Assembly (NCBI RefSeq): GCF_000526955.1
Contig: NZ_JAHB01000001.1
Span: 62,001 to 126,000, forward strand
Reading direction: 5' to 3'
DNA: 64,000 bases
Source: Mycoplasmopsis cricetuli ATCC 35279
GTDB taxonomy: Bacteria; Bacillota_I; Bacilli_A; Mycoplasmatales; Metamycoplasmataceae
The position numbers were made by a program, and so were the translations under genes. Position 1 is the stretch's first letter; each line of letters opens with the position of its first letter. The notes below the pieces were generated by a model that saw nothing but the letters and a program-made list of their open reading frames with translations, searched no databases and had not been told where the DNA came from. Below, one piece after another: positions 1-10,432 of the stretch.

Positions 1-1406
1 AATTTAAGTGATTTATCAGTTGTAATAAGCATAACAGGACTATTTGTATGTTTAGTTGCTGGGTTGCGATTTTCATCTTCAGTGATTTCAGCATTTCCAT
101 GATCTGCCGTAATAAATACAGTGATATTGTTTTTATTTGCAAAATCTATAATACGTCCTATTTGTTGGTCTAGAATTTCCACTGCTTGAATAGTTGAAGT
201 TAAATTACCAGTGTGTCCTACCATGTCTGGATTAGCAAAATTCATAATAGTTACATCATAGTTTAAAGCATTAGTAATTAATTCATCAGTTATGCCTTTT
301 GCTGACATTTGTGGCGCATCCGCATATGATTCAACCTTAAGTGAAGGAACCATAATTCGATGTGAATTTTTAAATTCAATATCATTCCCACCATCCATAA
401 AATATGTAACATGTGCATATTTTTGTGTTTCAGCTAATCTTAATTGAGATTTACCAGCTTGTTCAAGCACTTTTCCAATTGGATTTGTAATCTCCATTTC
501 TGAAAAAGCAACTTTAGTATTTATTCCTTCATATTTCATCATAGAAACAAATTTATTTACTTTAGAAATAATTGAAGGTTTAACATCATACAAATCTGAT
601 CCAATAAATAAATGAGTTAACTGTCTTGCACGATCTGGCCGAAAATTAAAGAAAATAATGCTATCTCCATTATTAAAAAAATCTTTATTTGTTAATGTTA
701 AATTATGTGCTGGAATAAAAAATTCATCAGTAATATTGTCTTGATAGCTTTGCTTAACATACTCTTTAACATCTGTAAAAGTTTTATTAGCTTGCCCTAA
801 AATTGCTTTGTAACTTTTTTCAACTCTATCAAACATCTTATCACGATCCATTGAATAAAATCTTCCAGCAATTGAAGCAATTTTATACCCATACTTGTTA
901 GTTATTTCAATTAACTGATCAAGTGAATGTTCAATTGAAGCTGGCGCAACGTCTCTTCCATCTCCAAAAACATGCACTGAAACATTTTTTACACCATTTA
1001 AATGAGCTGATTTTAAAATTTCAAATAAGTGCAAATCAAGTGAATGAACACCACCTGGTGAAAGCAGTCCCATTAAATGCAAAGTTGAATTATTTTTTTT
1101 CACATCCTCAAAAGCTTCAAGAAAAATTTTATTATCTTTAAATTTTCCATCTTTTAAATCTTTAGCAATAAGTGATAATCCAGTATAAACAATTGTTCCA
1201 GCTCCAATGTTTAAATGACCCACTTCAGAATTACCCATTTGTCCTTTAGGCAATCCAACAAATTCTCCTGAAGCTTGAATGATTGAATTTGGATATTCCT
1301 TAAATAATTTATCAAAATTAGGAGTGCTAGCAAGTGCAAAGCCATTTCCTTGAATTTCTTTTCGAAGTCCAAGACCATCAATAACGATTAAAATTGTTTT
1401 TTTCAT
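1..1406 (-). CDS. gpmI: 2,3-bisphosphoglycerate-independent phosphoglycerate mutase (3' end outside window)
   Basis: Glycolytic enzyme converting 3-phosphoglycerate to 2-phosphoglycerate in the cytoplasm; the family uses two Mn ions and a phospho-serine intermediate. The N-terminus reads MKKTILIVIDGLGLR, giving the first metal-site Asp. The motif GNSEVGH places the nucleophilic serine at about residue 60. Further in are GDGRDV, NFRPDRARQL and, near the window edge, TADHGNAE with metal ligands. About 468 of the usual 505-510 residues are visible; the C-terminus lies beyond base 1. The start at 1406 is preceded by AAAGAGG and follows rsmG by 9 bp, so prs-rsmG-gpmI looks like one operon. Identification is secure. 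Confidence 0.96.
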   Translation of the reverse strand, partial: MKKTILIVIDGLGLRKEIQGNGFALASTPNFDKLFKEYPNSIIQASGEFVGLPKGQMGNSEVGHLNIGAGTIVYTGLSLIAKDLKDGKFKDNKIFLEAFEDVKKNNSTLHLMGLLSPGGVHSLDLHLFEILKSAHLNGVKNVSVHVFGDGRDVAPASIEHSLDQLIEITNKYGYKIASIAGRFYSMDRDKMFDRVEKSYKAILGQANKTFTDVKEYVKQSYQDNITDEFFIPAHNLTLTNKDFFNNGDSIIFFNFRPDRARQLTHLFIGSDLYDVKPSIISKVNKFVSMMKYEGINTKVAFSEMEITNPIGKVLEQAGKSQLRLAETQKYAHVTYFMDGGNDIEFKNSHRIMVPSLKVESYADAPQMSAKGITDELITNALNYDVTIMNFANPDMVGHTGNLTSTIQAVEILDQQIGRIIDFANKNNITVFITADHGNAEITEDENRNPATKHTNSPVMLITTDKSLK

Positions 1407-1415
1407 TATTCCTCT

Positions 1416-2111
1416 TTAGTTACTGTCTATTTTTTTAAATTTTACTATTTCTTTTCATAAAAATGGAAATTGTTTAGGTGTTGATCGTAATTTTACAATA
1501 TTAATAACATAGTTTTGTTTAGTTGAATAACTATTTTCTAGTAAATTAACTGCAATACTACATTTTAGTAATTTTAAAATAGGTTGAGCATGTTTAAGTT
1601 CTTCTTGATATTTAATTCCTTTTATTAAAGAAATTTTTCCATTTAATTTCACCAAGTGAAAACTTATCATAAGCATTGTTGCCACATCACCAACTGCTCG
1701 AGCTGTTACAATATCAAAAAGATTTTTTTCTTTAATATTTTCTGCTCTATCCTTAATCACTAAAATATTTTTCAATTTCAATTGTTGAATTACCATATTT
1801 AAAAAATTAACTCTTTTTTGAAGTGGTTCATAAATAGTAAAATTTAAATCATTTCTAACAATTGCATATGGCAATGATGGAAATCCAACTCCAGATCCCA
1901 CATCTAAAATAGTTTTTGCATTTTCATTTACAATTGAATCCATAAAAACTAATGATTCTAATATTCCTTCTTCTCAAAGCTTATCTTTAGTAAATCCGGT
2001 TAAATTCATTACTTTATTTTTTTGTTCAATTAATTCAACATATTGATGAAGTTTATCAAAATTTCAATTATTTTTCTCACAGATAAATTGTACTTTTTCT
2101 TTAAAGTGCAT
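1416..2111 (-). CDS. rsmG: 16S rRNA (guanine-527-N7) methyltransferase RsmG
   Basis: SAM-dependent methyltransferase (GidB family) that modifies G527 of 16S rRNA. The protein is 231 residues once two TGA codons are read as Trp. The SAM-binding motif I is visible as ILDVGSGVGFPSLP, about residues 66-79, followed by the acidic FTIYEP strand end and VTARAVG. The ATG at 2111 overlaps the last 11 bp of prs in another frame, which implies translational coupling. The length and the N-terminal segment with NLTG (NKVMNLTGFT) fit the family. The stop TAA at 1416-1418 lies just before the gpmI ribosome-binding site. Confidence 0.95.
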
Positions 2112-3075
2112 TAATTTCTTTTCTCATTTTTTTGTAAACATCTGAAATGCTTTCACCTGAAATTTGCGCTTGAATTACTTGGGCTAAAAAATTATCAAGG
2201 GAAACAATTTTTAATTTTGAATATTTTTTTGCTAACTCATAGTTATCAATACTATCAGTTACTATTACTTGTTTTATTGCATTATTATTTTCAAAAATTT
2301 CAAACCCTTTATTAAAAAGACCATGAGTCGCTGCTATTGTAACTTCATTTGCCCCATTCTTAATCAAGGTTTCAGTTGCTTTAATAATTGTGCCGCCAGT
2401 ATCAATAATATCATCAATGATGATAGCATTTTTATTCTTAATTTCACCAATTAAACCCATAACTTCAGTTTTATTAACATCTGTTCTTCTTTTATCAATA
2501 ATACAAATTTTAATTGTATCAGCTAAAATTTCAGCCAATCTTCTAGCTCGAACAGTTCCTCCATGATCTGGAGAAACAACTGTAAATTTTTGATTTTGTT
2601 TTTTAATTTCTTTAGCAATTGGAAATTGTGCTCTTAAGTCATCAACAGGAATATCAAAAAATCCTTGAATTGAAGGATTATGCAAATCAATGCAAATTAA
2701 TTTTGTCACCCCAGCTTTTTCAAGCAAATTAGCTACAAGTTTTGCGGTAATTGGTTGTCTTCCATTAGCTTTACGGTCTTGACGCGCATATCCATAATAA
2801 CTCAAACATACAGTGATACTTTTTGCGCTTGCTCTAGTAAGTGAATCAACAAAAATCATTAACTCCATAATATTATCATTAACTGGTTTTGAAGTATTTG
2901 CGATAATGAATACATCCATACCTCTAACTGAACGTTCAGAAACTAACATACATTCACCATCAGCATATGTTGTTTTATTAATTTTAGTTAATGGTATTTC
3001 AATTAATTTTGAAATTTTATTAGCCAATTGAATTGAATTGTTCATTCCAAATAAAATTATATTTTTCTTTTCCAT
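2101..3075 (-). CDS. prs: ribose-phosphate pyrophosphokinase (PRPP synthetase)
   Basis: Makes PRPP from ribose-5-phosphate and ATP, feeding nucleotide salvage (compare apt at the other end of this window). It has 324 residues, normal for class I Prs. Visible motifs are the early FGMNNSIQLANKI segment, YYGYARQDRK, the DLHNPSIQGFFDIP motif and the PRPP-binding loop IDDIIDTGGTI near residue 220. The start at 3075 has an AAGGAAAA ribosome-binding sequence. It heads the leftward operon prs-rsmG-gpmI, with promoter space between it and the divergent tRNA-Arg gene. Confidence 0.97.
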   Translation of the reverse strand: MEKKNIILFGMNNSIQLANKISKLIEIPLTKINKTTYADGECMLVSERSVRGMDVFIIANTSKPVNDNIMELMIFVDSLTRASAKSITVCLSYYGYARQDRKANGRQPITAKLVANLLEKAGVTKLICIDLHNPSIQGFFDIPVDDLRAQFPIAKEIKKQNQKFTVVSPDHGGTVRARRLAEILADTIKICIIDKRRTDVNKTEVMGLIGEIKNKNAIIIDDIIDTGGTIIKATETLIKNGANEVTIAATHGLFNKGFEIFENNNAIKQVIVTDSIDNYELAKKYSKLKIVSLDNFLAQVIQAQISGESISDVYKKMRKEINAL

Positions 3076-3184
3076 ATTTTCCTTGTTTTTATAAAATAGT
3101 TTATTTTAATTATATAATTTTAATTATAAATAAAGTGTTTAATTTATTTTTTAATTATATAAAATAGTGTAGAATATTTTTAGT

Positions 3185-3261
3185 GGTCGCGTAGCTCAGC
3201 TGGATAGAGCACAAGCCTTCTAAGCTTGTTGTCACAGGTTCGAATCCTGTCGTGATCGCCA
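3185..3261 (+). tRNA. tRNA-Arg (anticodon TCT)
   Basis: The 77-nt cloverleaf includes an encoded CCA. The acceptor stem GGTCGCG pairs with CGTGATC using G-U pairs, the anticodon arm is CAAGC-CTTCTAA-GCTTG, and the T arm is ACAGG-TTCGAAT-CCTGT. The anticodon TCT reads AGA/AGG, the dominant arginine codons here. A TAGAAT hexamer at 3170-3175 is a plausible -10 box ending about 10 nt before the mature 5' end. Confidence 0.97.
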
Positions 3262-3282
3262 TTTTTTTATTTTTTAAAACAT

Positions 3283-3315
3283 AAAAAAAAGAAAGATTTT
3301 ATTCTTTCTTTTTTT
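3283..3315. terminator. bidirectional hairpin terminator
   Basis: The inverted repeat AAAAAAAAGAAAGA / TCTTTCTTTTTTT is separated by a short TTTTA loop and sits between tRNA-Arg (plus) and the convergent nuclease-like gene (minus), whose stop codon is at its edge. The A-tract before and T-tract after the stem would allow termination in either direction. Confidence 0.75.
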
Positions 3316-4312
3316 ATTTACAATTATGTTGGTTACAATTACAAGAACAACTTGTTTTTATTGACAATTCATGAAAATTTTGAATGTGAATTTTTGTTTT
3401 TGTTTTATTTTTATCTAAATATGTAATTAAATCGGTTAAATTTTCACTATTATTGTTAATTAAATAATTTGCAAACGATTCTAAAACTTTTTTTAATTGA
3501 GAATCATTAATTCAGTTTATCATTTTTAACAAATAAGATGTTATATTTATTTGTTCAGAAGTAACTAATATTTGATTTGACAATTCATTTTTTATATCAT
3601 CTTTCTTTGGTAGGACTTTATTTATTTTAAATTGTTTAATTATTTCATCAACTTTGTCTAAATTATTTTCAATTATTTCCAAAGCTTTAACATCATTTAA
3701 ATTATAATTTTTTAATTCATCTAAAACATTTTTTACATTTATCTTTTTAGATCCAACTATTTTTTCAATAACATCATTCTTTTTTAAATAATTAGCATAT
3801 AAAATAGCTCCACCTAATTCTGCAATATATCCTTTTTTAGATTTTTCAATAGCTTTATATAATTTGCTATTTTTTTGTGAAATTGATTTAAGATAGTTAA
3901 ATTCAAAATTTTCAGTATTCCCCAATTCTTTTAAAAGATTATTTAAAGAAATAGCATCTTCAGATCCAGAATAAATATTTTTAACACTTATTCCAGGAAA
4001 TAATGATGTTAAAATTTTTCTTTCAAGTGATGGATTAAATCCAATAAATTCAACTTCATTAATTTTTTTTGATAACTTAATTTTTGCAAAATTTTTAATA
4101 GCATTATTAATGTGAGATAACAAAATATGTTTTGTTTCTTTTGGGTTTTTTTTGTATAAGCTCGCAGGTCGAATATAAAATGTTTCAAACTTAAATCCTT
4201 TTTCTGTTTTAATCCCAAGAGTATACAAATATGGAATTATTTTAACAAAAGAATCTAATTTGTAAATTTTGGTATTTAAAATTTCAAAATCAATGTAAAT
4301 TTTAGTTTTCAT
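3314..4312 (-). CDS. DEDDy-type exonuclease-like protein with Cys-rich tail, function unassigned
   Basis: A 332-residue protein I cannot name. It shows the order of motifs expected of an RNase H-like DEDDy 3'-5' exonuclease fold: a D-x-E pair in IYIDFEIL at residues 8-10, a GFN...E segment (EFIGFNPSLERK) around residue 95, and Y-x3-D in NYNLNDVKALEI late in the core. This resembles the DUF2779-type mollicute proteins but is shorter; that link is an inference. One TGA read as Trp lies near the C-terminus. The last 15 or so residues hold five Cys and two His or His-like positions (CSCNCNQHNC), suggesting metal binding. The ATG overlaps the tpiA stop as TAATG. Translation is probably coupled to tpiA. 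Confidence 0.7.
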
Positions 4313-5049
4313 TATTTTTGACCCAATGTAAGAAGCTGTATAAAACTTGATGCCTCAAGAGATGCTCCTCCTACTAAAAAACCATTGATATCATTTTGTT
4401 TAGATAACAACTCAATATTTGTTGGGGAAACACTTCCTCCATATTGAACAATTAAATTTTTATTAGTGATTTTATGAATAAATTCACAAATTTCTTGAGC
4501 AATTTCTGGAGTAGCAACTTTCCCAGTTCCAATAGCTCAAACTGGCTCATAGGCAACAATGATTTTATCCAAAGGTAAATCTTTAAGTGAATCTTTAATT
4601 TGTTTTTCAATTATTTTTTTTGTGATTCCTTGTTCATACTGCTCCAGTGTTTCTCCAACACAAATAATTGGTGTAATGTTTTTTTCTAAAGCTAATTTAG
4701 CTTTTAAATTAACATTAAAATCATTTTCCTGATGATACATTCTTCTTTCTGAATGACCTAAAATAACATATTTAACATTTAAGTCCTTTAACATATCAAT
4801 AGAAACTTCTCCAGTATAAGCTCCTTTTATATGTTTAGACACATTTTGAGCTGCAACTCCCAATTGTTTGATTTCATTACTTTGAAAAGCAGCTAAATTG
4901 ATTGATGGTACAGCAATTCCAAATTCAATATTAGAGGTAATTTTAGTTTGATATTTTTTAAACAAGTGGGAAAATTCATGAATAAAATTTTTTGTTTCAG
5001 TAAAAGTTTTATTCATTTTTCAATTTCCAATAATAATTAATTTATTCAT
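4312..5049 (-). CDS. tpiA: triosephosphate isomerase
   Basis: Interconverts dihydroxyacetone phosphate and glyceraldehyde-3-phosphate in glycolysis. The 245 residues match the family. Visible are the N-terminal GNWKMNKT motif (catalytic Lys), LGHSERR with the catalytic His, VAYEPVWAIGTG with the catalytic Glu, and the GGAS phosphate-binding end. The start at 5049 is chosen because it restores the NWKMNK motif, using TGA as Trp, and is preceded by ATTGGAG. The stop overlaps the next gene by one base. Confidence 0.97.
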
Positions 5050-5290
5050 AATTCTCCAATTTGGTTGTAAGTTTTTAAAACTAAAAACTTTCAAATTTAT
5101 TTTTTTCTAAAACTTTGTTTTAATTACACTTTTAATTATATTTAAATTTATTTTTTTGTTTCATATAAAGATAAATTTAATTTTTTTAAATATAAAAAAC
5201 TATTATTTTTAAATTTATAAATAATAATAATAGAATTAGTTATGGCAACATATTTTATAAATATTAATTAATAAAAAAATTATTTTTTAG

Positions 5291-6664
5291 TTAACTACAA
5301 TTTGATTTTAAATTTTTTCTTTTTTTATAAAATGAATAACTTCATCATAAAAAAAATCCAATTAATATAACAGAAAAATAACTTATTAAAATTAGTAATG
5401 AATTAATTTGATAATTTTCTCCCACTATTGGAGGAAATAAATTTAACAAAATAATAAATCCAATCAAAATTATTCCAATAATGTATAAAAATTTTTCAAA
5501 AATGCTTGTTTGTATTTGTGTTTTTTTAAATGAAAGCACTAAAATTGAAAAAATAGCTAATAAATATTGCATAAAAAATACAATAATTCCAGCATTTAAA
5601 ATAGATGCAAATTGATCTTCAAGATTTAAATAGTAAGGAATAATACCAAAAATAATCATTGAAATAATTGATGAAAATGTAGAAAAATAAATCGCATTTT
5701 TATATTCATTATTTTTAGCTTTTTTAGCTAATTGATTTGGAATAAAATTATCTTGAGCAAGTGATACTATAATTCTTGAATAATAAATATTGCTACTCAA
5801 TGTTGAAGTGAAATTTCTAAAAAAACCTCCAATAATAAATAAAATTGATCCTGTAATTCCAAAAGTAATTTTAAAAATTTTATTAAAGGTAAAAGAAGTT
5901 TCCTTTGTTATTATATTTGTAGTGTCAATTCAGATAAAAATTAAATAAAAAATAAAATAAAATACAAATACAATTAAAAAAATTAAAAATAATAATTTTC
6001 TAAATCTTTTTGTTTCTATATCAGAAGAAATTCCAGCTAATCCTTCAATTCCTCCAAATGCATAAAAAAATGATAAAACACTTGAAGCAATTATAGAAAT
6101 TGAAATTTTTTCATTAGTTTGAAAAACATTAGTTATAGAACCTGAAGTTATTAAAAAATAAATAACTATTATAAATCCAAGTGTTAAAATAATTCATTTA
6201 AAAATTGCGGTTATTAAAATAAATCACTTAGATAACTTTAATCCAAGTAAATTAAGTAAGGATAAAATAATAAAAATTCCAATGGAACAGATTTGATAAA
6301 TTAATTGATTAGATTTATCAAATTCAGAAACAAGTTGTGAAATAAACAATGGTGTAGTTGCTGCAAATAAAGGTATCTGCGCAAACTGATTTCAACCAGT
6401 TAAAAAAATAAATCATTTTTGTTTTGGGAAAGCTTTTTTAGAATAAACGTATGAGCCTCCGACTTCATTACCAAATGCTTGAGTTCCTTTTGAAAATGCA
6501 AGCATAACAATTAGAGCGATAAATGAGGTTAATGTAAAAATTAACATTCCTCATAATCCTTTTGAAATAACATTAGCAATTGTTACAACAAATCCAAATC
6601 CAACTATATAATTTATTCCAAAAAAAATAAAATTTTTTTCTGATAATTTATTTTTTGCTCTCAT
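5291..6664 (-). CDS. APC-superfamily amino acid permease
   Basis: A polytopic membrane protein of 457 residues with about 12 hydrophobic segments. The N-terminus has the APC-type first helix containing IVGFGFV, then KGLWGMLIFTL and the conserved GTQAFGNEVGGSYVYSKKAFP segment typical of amino acid/polyamine/organocation antiporters. A later FGGIEGLAGISSDI stretch matches the fifth/sixth-helix region of this family. The substrate cannot be told. Several TGA-Trp codons interrupt it. It is monocistronic on the minus strand, with AT-rich gaps of about 240 bp downstream and 220 bp upstream in which I see no other gene. Confidence 0.88.
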
Positions 6665-6841
6665 TTAATTCCTTTTTTTAAAAAACATGTTGAATTTCAA
6701 TGCATATATTAAAATATTTTTAATAAAATTTATTAAAAAAAGTTCACAAATACTTTCATTAAAAACTAACTAATAAATTTTAATTTATAAGTGTACATTA
6801 AAAATATACTAAATATACTAATATTATATATAGTCTTAATT

Positions 6842-6878
6842 AAAAAATGCCCTACTTTTAATAATGAGGCATTTTTTT
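6842..6878 (-). terminator. terminator of the MFS-GDPD operon
   Basis: AAAAATGCC and GGCATTTTTT form a stem with an AT-rich loop right after the glycerophosphodiesterase stop codon; on the minus strand the stem is followed by a T-rich run. Confidence 0.75.
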
Positions 6879-6883
6879 AATAA

Positions 6884-7603
6884 TTAAAATTTATAATTAG
6901 AAATTTGCGCATAAACATCTTTATCTTTTTTGTATTTTTCAAAAGATGATTTTGAACGGATAGTTCAAAGCAAAAAAGGTATTTTAAGTTCTTTATAACT
7001 ATCTTTAAATTTATCATATAAAACAGTTCAAGGATTTAAATATGAACAAATTTTTTTAATTTTTTTAGAATTAATTTTTTCAAATTCTCTTTTTTTTCAT
7101 CATAAAAAAGCTAATTTATAATTATTATTTTTTTCATACATACGCTCTAAAGTTGAAAAATTAAATGATGAAAAAACAATTTTGGAATAAAATTTTGTTC
7201 CATATTTTTCTGCTAATTTATCAATTGCATCTTCAATTCCTGGATAATCATAATTATCAGTTTTAATTTCTGCATTAATAAATCTAAATTTGTCTAAATA
7301 AAGATCCAAAAACTCTTCAAAAGTCATAATTTCTTGTTTTAAAGTTTTTAGTGTAAAAAAAGCGCTATGATCATCTTTTTTTAACTCTTTAAGTGTTGAT
7401 TTAGCAATAACTTTATCAGTTAAAGCAGTTCTTTTAGTATTTTCATCATGAATAATTACAAGATGATTATCCTTGGTTAAATGCACATCAAATTCAACGC
7501 CATCAAAATCATATTGATAAGCCATTTCAAAAGCTAAATGAGTGTTCTCAGGGGCGATTCCTGAATAACCTCTATGAGCAAGCAATAATTGTTTTTTATG
7601 CAT
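6884..7603 (-). CDS. glycerophosphodiester phosphodiesterase
   Basis: GDPD-family TIM-barrel enzyme that hydrolyses glycerophosphodiesters to glycerol-3-phosphate plus an alcohol. In 239 residues it shows [15 protein letters not shown] (metal/catalytic His-Arg), [11 protein letters not shown] (Glu/Asp ligands) and IHDENTKRT (second catalytic His). I chose the ATG at 7603: it overlaps the upstream transporter's end (the last bases read AATGCATAA) and begins just before the HRG motif; an upstream TTG would add residues lying inside the transporter. No signal peptide, so probably cytoplasmic. The coupling with the MFS gene suggests it acts on the imported substrate. Confidence 0.9.
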
Positions 7604-9005
7604 TTTGTAACTCTCTTCAACGATAATTTGTTTTGCCCAATTTTTTAAGTTCTCTAGTGTTTGCAATATGTACAATTGCTCCTGCCAATAATCCTACAAG
7701 TGCAATGGCAAGTGAAACTAAAATAATAAGTTGATATCCAGCCAGTGAAGTATTAGTTTGTCCATCAATTGTATAAGCTTTACCAATTGCGCCAGTTACT
7801 TCATAAAGTCATGCATCAGTGCTAAATCCGATAAATGATAAAATTCCAATTGAAGAAGCATATGAAGACTTTTCAATTTCAATTTCTCCAATTTGTACAT
7901 AGCGTAAAGTAACCATTGTTCATGATAAAATACCAACTAAAATAAAGCAAATTGAAGCAATAACAATTAATGGAATTGATGCTTCTGTTGATGCGTCATT
8001 TCCTGCAAATGGAAGTAAAATAATAATTCCAATTAAAATAATTCCAATTCCAAGAGCGATAATTAAAAAAAGTACATATGATTTAAATTTATCTGCAATT
8101 CTTCCTACATATCCTGAAATTAGCATTCTAATTGCATAAGTTCTTATTCCACCTAAAATTGAACCTAAAATAATAGGTGCATGAAATCCATTTGAAATTA
8201 ATTGGACTAAATAATATGCAAAAACTGATTGGAAGGTATACATTCCCATCACAAATACTGAAAGCATTCATAATTTTCAGTTATACATTGCTTTAAATAC
8301 TTGACGAATGTTACTTTTAACTTTTTCTCATGATCATTTTTCTGTGCTTTTGGTAAATTTTTCAGGCACCAAAATTAAAACTAAAAAACTTGTAGCAACT
8401 AAAAAGAATGCAATGATAAATGCATATGTTGCAAATGGAATGTTAGATTCTACATAATTTTTAGATTTTGCCCATCCTTCTGTGATAATTAAACTTATTA
8501 CATACACTAAAATAAGCCCAACCAAACCATTTGCTGCTCCTTGGATACCATAAGCAAGACCTTGATTTTCTTTTGTTGTTTGTTGTGAAACTAATTTTCA
8601 AAGCGGAGTTCAAAACACCAAGGTGGTTGAAATTCCTCAAAATCCAAAAATGAATGAATATTGAATCATTAAGCTATCGCGACTTAATTTATTTGGATTT
8701 AAAATATTCATTCCAAATCAAACTGTTAAAATTCCTGTTGTAAAAACTGCTAAAAATAATAACCATTTTGACCTAAATTTGTTCGCTAAAAATCCACCTG
8801 GCAATTGAGTTGCTAGTGTTACATACCCAATTATTGAAGTTAATCTTGCAACATCATCTTCATTAATATGTAAATAAGTATGAAGATTAGGTATTATATT
8901 TTTAATGTAATAAGGAGCAGCAATAACAAATACATCAGCTGCTGCAAGAATAATCAAAGCAATAATTTGATTTCATGTTAGTTGTTTAAATTTATTTTTA
9001 AACAC
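7596..9005 (-). CDS. MFS transporter, likely organophosphate or glycerophosphodiester uptake
   Basis: A 469-residue protein with about 12 hydrophobic segments and the MFS loop [12 protein letters not shown] between the second and third helices; a second copy, [13 protein letters not shown], follows in the C-terminal half. The GTG start at 9005 follows an excellent GGAGGAAAAAAG sequence and lies upstream of the first helix. The gene overlaps the glycerophosphodiesterase by 8 bp, so import of its substrate is the simplest guess for function, but the sequence alone does not identify the substrate. A sugar-phosphate or hexose transporter remains possible. Confidence 0.85.
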
Positions 9006-9193
9006 CTTTTTTCCTCCTTTTTATTTATAAAATTTTCTTTTTTAATTTTATATCTAAAAACAATTGCTTTTTCAAATACAAAATAAGGCATTTTTTAAAA
9101 AATGTATATTTTTTTAAAAAAAACATTTTTTTTATTGTTTTTGTTACTTTTTTAAGTTTTTTTAAAAAAAACAAATTTAAAGATTAAATAAAA

Positions 9194-9217
9194 AAATATG
9201 GAAAATATTCCATATTT
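9194..9217 (-). terminator. terminator of dnaJ
   Basis: A perfect 10-bp stem, AAATATGGAA and TTCCATATTT, around an AATA loop lies 15 bp past the dnaJ stop; on the minus strand it runs into TTTTTTATTT. Confidence 0.75.
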
Positions 9218-9231
9218 ACCATTTATCCTTT

Positions 9232-10335
9232 TTAACTTGATCGTTTAACTTTGCTTACAAAATCTTTATTTGTAGTATCTTCAATAGTTTCTAGAACTTT
9301 TAAAAGTTCTTTTCTTTGTTTTGAAGAATAATCAGGAATAATAATTTTTAAATTTAATTTCATATTCCCTTTTCTTGAATTGTGTGAAAACCCTTCTCCA
9401 CTTAAATTTATCACTTTAGATTCTAAATAACTTTTTTTAAGTTTAATTTTAATAGTTGAATTAGGGGTTGGAACCTCAATTGTATTTTCTTGCATAATAT
9501 CTGCAAAAGAAACAGGAAAATCAAGAATCAAATCTTCTCCATGACGCTTGAAAAATTTATGTTCGCGTACTCTAATATGTAAATATAAATCTCCTGGTTG
9601 TCCTCCATTATAACCTGGTTCTCCATATCCTGCACATCTTAAAACTGTTCCTTCTTTAATTCCAGCAGGAATGTTAATTTTAATTTCTTTTTCAGTTTTA
9701 ATATAGCGGTGCCCTTTGCAATTTGAACATTTTTTAGTAATTATCTTGCCAGTTCCTTCACAAGTTTCACATTGAGCAGTTACAATTTGAGAACCAAAAA
9801 AACTTTTAATTTGCTTAGTTACGCTTCCTCTCCCATTACAGGTATTGCATGTATGAAAACCATCTGCTTTATCTGCTCCAGTTCCACCACAAAACAAACA
9901 TAAGTCATATTTAGGGAATTTACGAGTTTCTGAAAGACCATTAAATGAATCTATAAAATTTATAAAATAATTATGTTCTTTATCTTCGCCTTTAATAGGT
10001 CCTTTTCTACGACGAGATGATCCACCAAACCCACTAAAAATATCTTGAAAAATATTTTCAAATCCACCAAACCCACTAAAACCATTAAATCCTTGTGAGC
10101 TAAAATTTGCATTAGCGCCATCATGTCCATACTGATCATACATTTGTCTTTTCTCTGAATTTGATAAGATTTCATAAGCTTCATTAACTTCTTGCATTTT
10201 CTTTTCAGCATCTGGTTCTTTTGAACGATCTGGATGATATTTCATCGCTAACTTTCGATATGCTGTTTTAATTTCCTTTTCTGTGGCTGTTTTTGAAACA
10301 CCTAACACTTCATAATAATCTCTTTTTCTTGCCAT
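9232..10335 (-). CDS. dnaJ: chaperone protein DnaJ
   Basis: Hsp40 co-chaperone that stimulates DnaK ATPase. In 367 residues: an N-terminal J domain ([11 protein letters not shown] and the HPD triplet in [10 protein letters not shown]), a Gly/Phe-rich linker with [11 protein letters not shown], a zinc domain with four C-x-x-C repeats ([32 protein letters not shown]; the last lacks the final Gly), and the C-terminal substrate-binding domains. The ATG at 10335 is chosen because the family begins at the J domain. There is no Shine-Dalgarno before it and TAAAATTATATT lies immediately upstream, so the mRNA may be nearly leaderless. It stands alone, without dnaK, behind a CIRCE-like operator. Confidence 0.96.
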   Translation of the reverse strand: MARKRDYYEVLGVSKTATEKEIKTAYRKLAMKYHPDRSKEPDAEKKMQEVNEAYEILSNSEKRQMYDQYGHDGANANFSSQGFNGFSGFGGFENIFQDIFSGFGGSSRRRKGPIKGEDKEHNYFINFIDSFNGLSETRKFPKYDLCLFCGGTGADKADGFHTCNTCNGRGSVTKQIKSFFGSQIVTAQCETCEGTGKIITKKCSNCKGHRYIKTEKEIKINIPAGIKEGTVLRCAGYGEPGYNGGQPGDLYLHIRVREHKFFKRHGEDLILDFPVSFADIMQENTIEVPTPNSTIKIKLKKSYLESKVINLSGEGFSHNSRKGNMKLNLKIIIPDYSSKQRKELLKVLETIEDTTNKDFVSKVKRSS

Positions 10336-10349
10336 AATTAAATATAATT

Positions 10350-10376
10350 TTAGCACATAAATAGTTAATCTGCTAA
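10350..10376 (-). promoter_or_regulatory. CIRCE-like HrcA operator upstream of dnaJ
   Basis: The 27-nt segment has the 9-9-9 architecture of CIRCE: TTAGCACAT, nine spacer bases, ATCTGCTAA. Compared with the known consensus (TTAGCACTC-N9-GAGTGCTAA) the left arm matches 7 of 9 and the right arm 6 of 9, and the outermost TTAGCA/TGCTAA is a perfect inverted repeat. It ends 15 bp before the dnaJ ATG and overlaps the likely -10 region (TAAAAT), the position expected for HrcA repression. Confidence 0.7.
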
Positions 10377-10432
10377 TTATATTTAAAATATTTTTGTTTT
10401 AAAAAATTAAGCAAATATTTATTACTTTATAT

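Noticed and set aside
923-1141. 72-codon plus-strand frame
   Set aside because: Antisense shadow of gpmI; no ribosome-binding site and the minus-strand protein is clearly conserved.
7604-7675. TTG-initiated N-terminal extension of the glycerophosphodiesterase
   Set aside because: The extra codons lie within the MFS gene and have no ribosome-binding site; the ATG at 7603 starts just before the HRG motif.
9080-9180. Several poly-A/poly-T hairpins upstream of the MFS gene
   Set aside because: Long A and T runs pair by chance in DNA this AT-rich, and no gene end calls for a terminator there.
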